Shown: positions 33,075-34,080 of the stretch, piece after piece
Layout of the letters: each line of letters starts with the position of its first letter
Numbering within the stretch: position 1 is the first letter of the stretch
Assembly: GCA_002391105.1 (NCBI GenBank)
Contig: DGRT01000055.1
Coordinates: 1-34,080 of the forward strand
Source: Lachnospiraceae bacterium UBA4381
GTDB lineage: Bacteria; Bacillota; Clostridia; Lachnospirales; Lachnospiraceae
Direction of reading: 5' to 3'
DNA: 34,080 nt
The notes under the pieces: generated by a model
Told to the model about the DNA's origin: nothing
The model's input: the letters and a program-made list of their open reading frames with translations, nothing else
Database searches by the model: none
Position numbers and translations under genes: made by a program

Positions 33075-34028
33075 CATGTATGCCATCACATCAGGATATA
33101 ATCCGGTTGTATCTACTTTGCATATAAACAGCTTACCATCATTTTCCCCGGTTTCGTCATTCCCGGAGGTGGTGATAAGTAATGTATCCAAAGCATTTCC
33201 TATGAAGCAGCAGGAGGTAACATTTTTTGCATCAACAGTTATTGTTGCAAGAAGACTTCCATCTATACTGCTTCTTTTTTCTATTCTGTGACCACCCCAG
33301 ATTGCTACCCAGAGATTGTCCTCTGAGTCTATACACATTCCGTCCGGAATCCCATTTTCAACTTCAAAGAGTGTCCTCCGGTTGGCGATATTTCCGGTTT
33401 CGTCATCATAATCATATACAAATACTGCATGATAGAGGGAGTCTGAAAAGTAGAACTTATTACACGCTTTGTTCCATGCCATGCCGTTAGATATTAATGT
33501 GTCCGGCTGCTTTATTACGGGCGTGCTTCCCTGTAGCATGTACAGATTCCCGCAGGGCTCTTGATCATCCCAAACAGAAGAACCAAACCACAGTCTTCCC
33601 TTTGGATCAGCCTTCGCATCATTAGAACGCTGGTACGGTTCAAATGTATCAGTAAGAGATAACGCTTTTGTGATAGCCTGATTACCTTCCTGTATAGCTG
33701 AAGTGGAAAGTATGTATAGTCCGTCAGTACCCGCAATAAGGTAATCGCCGGTGGTTGCCATGGGGACTGCTGCGCCAATCTGCTGGTGTAATTCATATAC
33801 ATCAGGAATCATAGAGTATTCAATACTATGGTCTGCTATATTGTGGCATGAAAGATGCTCAGAATTATTATCTGAAAAATGCTCTGAAGTAATTTTCTGA
33901 GTATAAAACTTTCCTGCTATAATATCGACCCAGGATACAGTTTCAGTTCGTGGATCATAGAATGGTGATTCACCGAGTAGATACTTTTCATTTGAAAAAA
34001 CTTTTGCGGTATATATTTTTGTTTTCAT
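33069..34028 (-). CDS. SMP-30/gluconolactonase-family protein
   Basis: A 319-residue six-bladed beta-propeller hydrolase of the SMP-30/gluconolactonase/LRE family, read on the minus strand. The metal-site pattern is present: Glu of LLGESPFYD (near residue 19), Asn of RSNDAKADPKGRLWFGS (near 132), Asn of SNGMAWN (near 180) and Asp of IPDGMCIDSEDNLWVA (near 230). Family members hydrolyse sugar lactones; the substrate here is unknown. The start CAT at 34026-34028 is preceded by AAGGG (complement of 34035-34039), 6 nt away. A 27-bp palindrome stands just before the SD. It converges with the rlmI-like gene, with no terminator seen between. A 45-residue insert near positions 47-75 is poor in family features. 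Confidence 0.85.
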   Translation of the reverse strand: MKTKIYTAKVFSNEKYLLGESPFYDPRTETVSWVDIIAGKFYTQKITSEHFSDNNSEHLSCHNIADHSIEYSMIPDVYELHQQIGAAVPMATTGDYLIAGTDGLYILSTSAIQEGNQAITKALSLTDTFEPYQRSNDAKADPKGRLWFGSSVWDDQEPCGNLYMLQGSTPVIKQPDTLISNGMAWNKACNKFYFSDSLYHAVFVYDYDDETGNIANRRTLFEVENGIPDGMCIDSEDNLWVAIWGGHRIEKRSSIDGSLLATITVDAKNVTSCCFIGNALDTLLITTSGNDETGENDGKLFICKVDTTGLYPDVMAYML

Positions 34029-34053
34029 TTTATTCCCTTGATTATTTATGTTG

Positions 34054-34080
34054 GTGACAAAGTGCCTGTCCCCCTGTCAC
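34054..34080. repeat. 27-bp REP-like palindrome, copy 3 (at window end)
   Basis: Differs from copy 2 at two positions, one in each arm, so its arms GTGACAAAG and CCCTGTCAC no longer pair fully; the core TGCCTGTCC is the same. Its left flank TTG matches the reverse complement of the right flank of copy 1. It lies just upstream of the SMP-30 gene SD on the minus strand. The window ends here, so its right flank is not visible. Confidence 0.8.

Overview
The window looks like chromosomal DNA of a low-GC anaerobic Firmicute, most likely Lachnospiraceae (Butyrivibrio/Coprococcus/Roseburia type). The grounds are an AT-rich codon style, a type III glutamine synthetase, an ANTAR regulator beside a glutamine synthetase homologue, strong Shine-Dalgarno (SD) sites, and short palindromic elements typical of these genomes. 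The assignment comes from gene content, not a search. No rRNA, tRNA, CRISPR array, insertion sequence or prophage was seen.

Layout. 1-4276: the end of a JetD/DUF2220-type gene (possible Wadjet defence operon upstream), an AlkD-like DNA glycosylase, a shikimate-kinase-like P-loop kinase, a PAP2 phosphatase, a DUF3592-like membrane protein and an orphan methyltransferase. 4277-23117: a long glutamine-centred block. It holds glnN (GSIII), gltB and gltD (glutamate synthase), pyrG, purF, carA, carB, a short divergent glutamine synthetase homologue and an ANTAR RNA-binding regulator, and ends at an intrinsic terminator. 23118-26069: a CASTOR-like ACT protein, hflX and a DUF1294-metallophosphoesterase fusion. 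26070-29677: an OmpR-type response regulator and a histidine kinase with a very large extracellular domain. 29678-33074: an alpha/beta hydrolase with decayed tandem copies of its 3' end, an unknown membrane protein, an RlmI-like methyltransferase and a possible 47-residue membrane peptide. 33069-34028 (minus strand): an SMP-30/gluconolactonase-type protein.

How the genes fit together. In the central block every enzyme makes glutamine or spends its amide nitrogen: GSIII makes it; GltBD, PyrG, PurF and CarAB consume it. purF, carA and carB overlap, coupling entry into purine synthesis with carbamoyl phosphate for pyrimidines and arginine. glnN and gltB each have a good promoter followed within about 15-35 nt by an intrinsic terminator that transcription must read through to reach the gene. 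The block ends with an ANTAR protein, a class known to antiterminate transcription, beside a glutamine synthetase homologue that appears to lack several catalytic residues. A working model is a glutamine sensor made of the degenerate synthetase and the ANTAR protein, acting on those leaders. This is inference; the leaders do not show the classical two-hairpin ANTAR motif.

Small repeats are frequent: seven 19-bp tandem units upstream of the glnN promoter, 27-bp palindromes flanking the gltB promoter (and one at the window end), an in-frame 24-bp duplication in gltB, a 23-bp duplication before pyrG, a different palindromic cluster before the hydrolase gene, and a 57-bp decaying tandem series after it.
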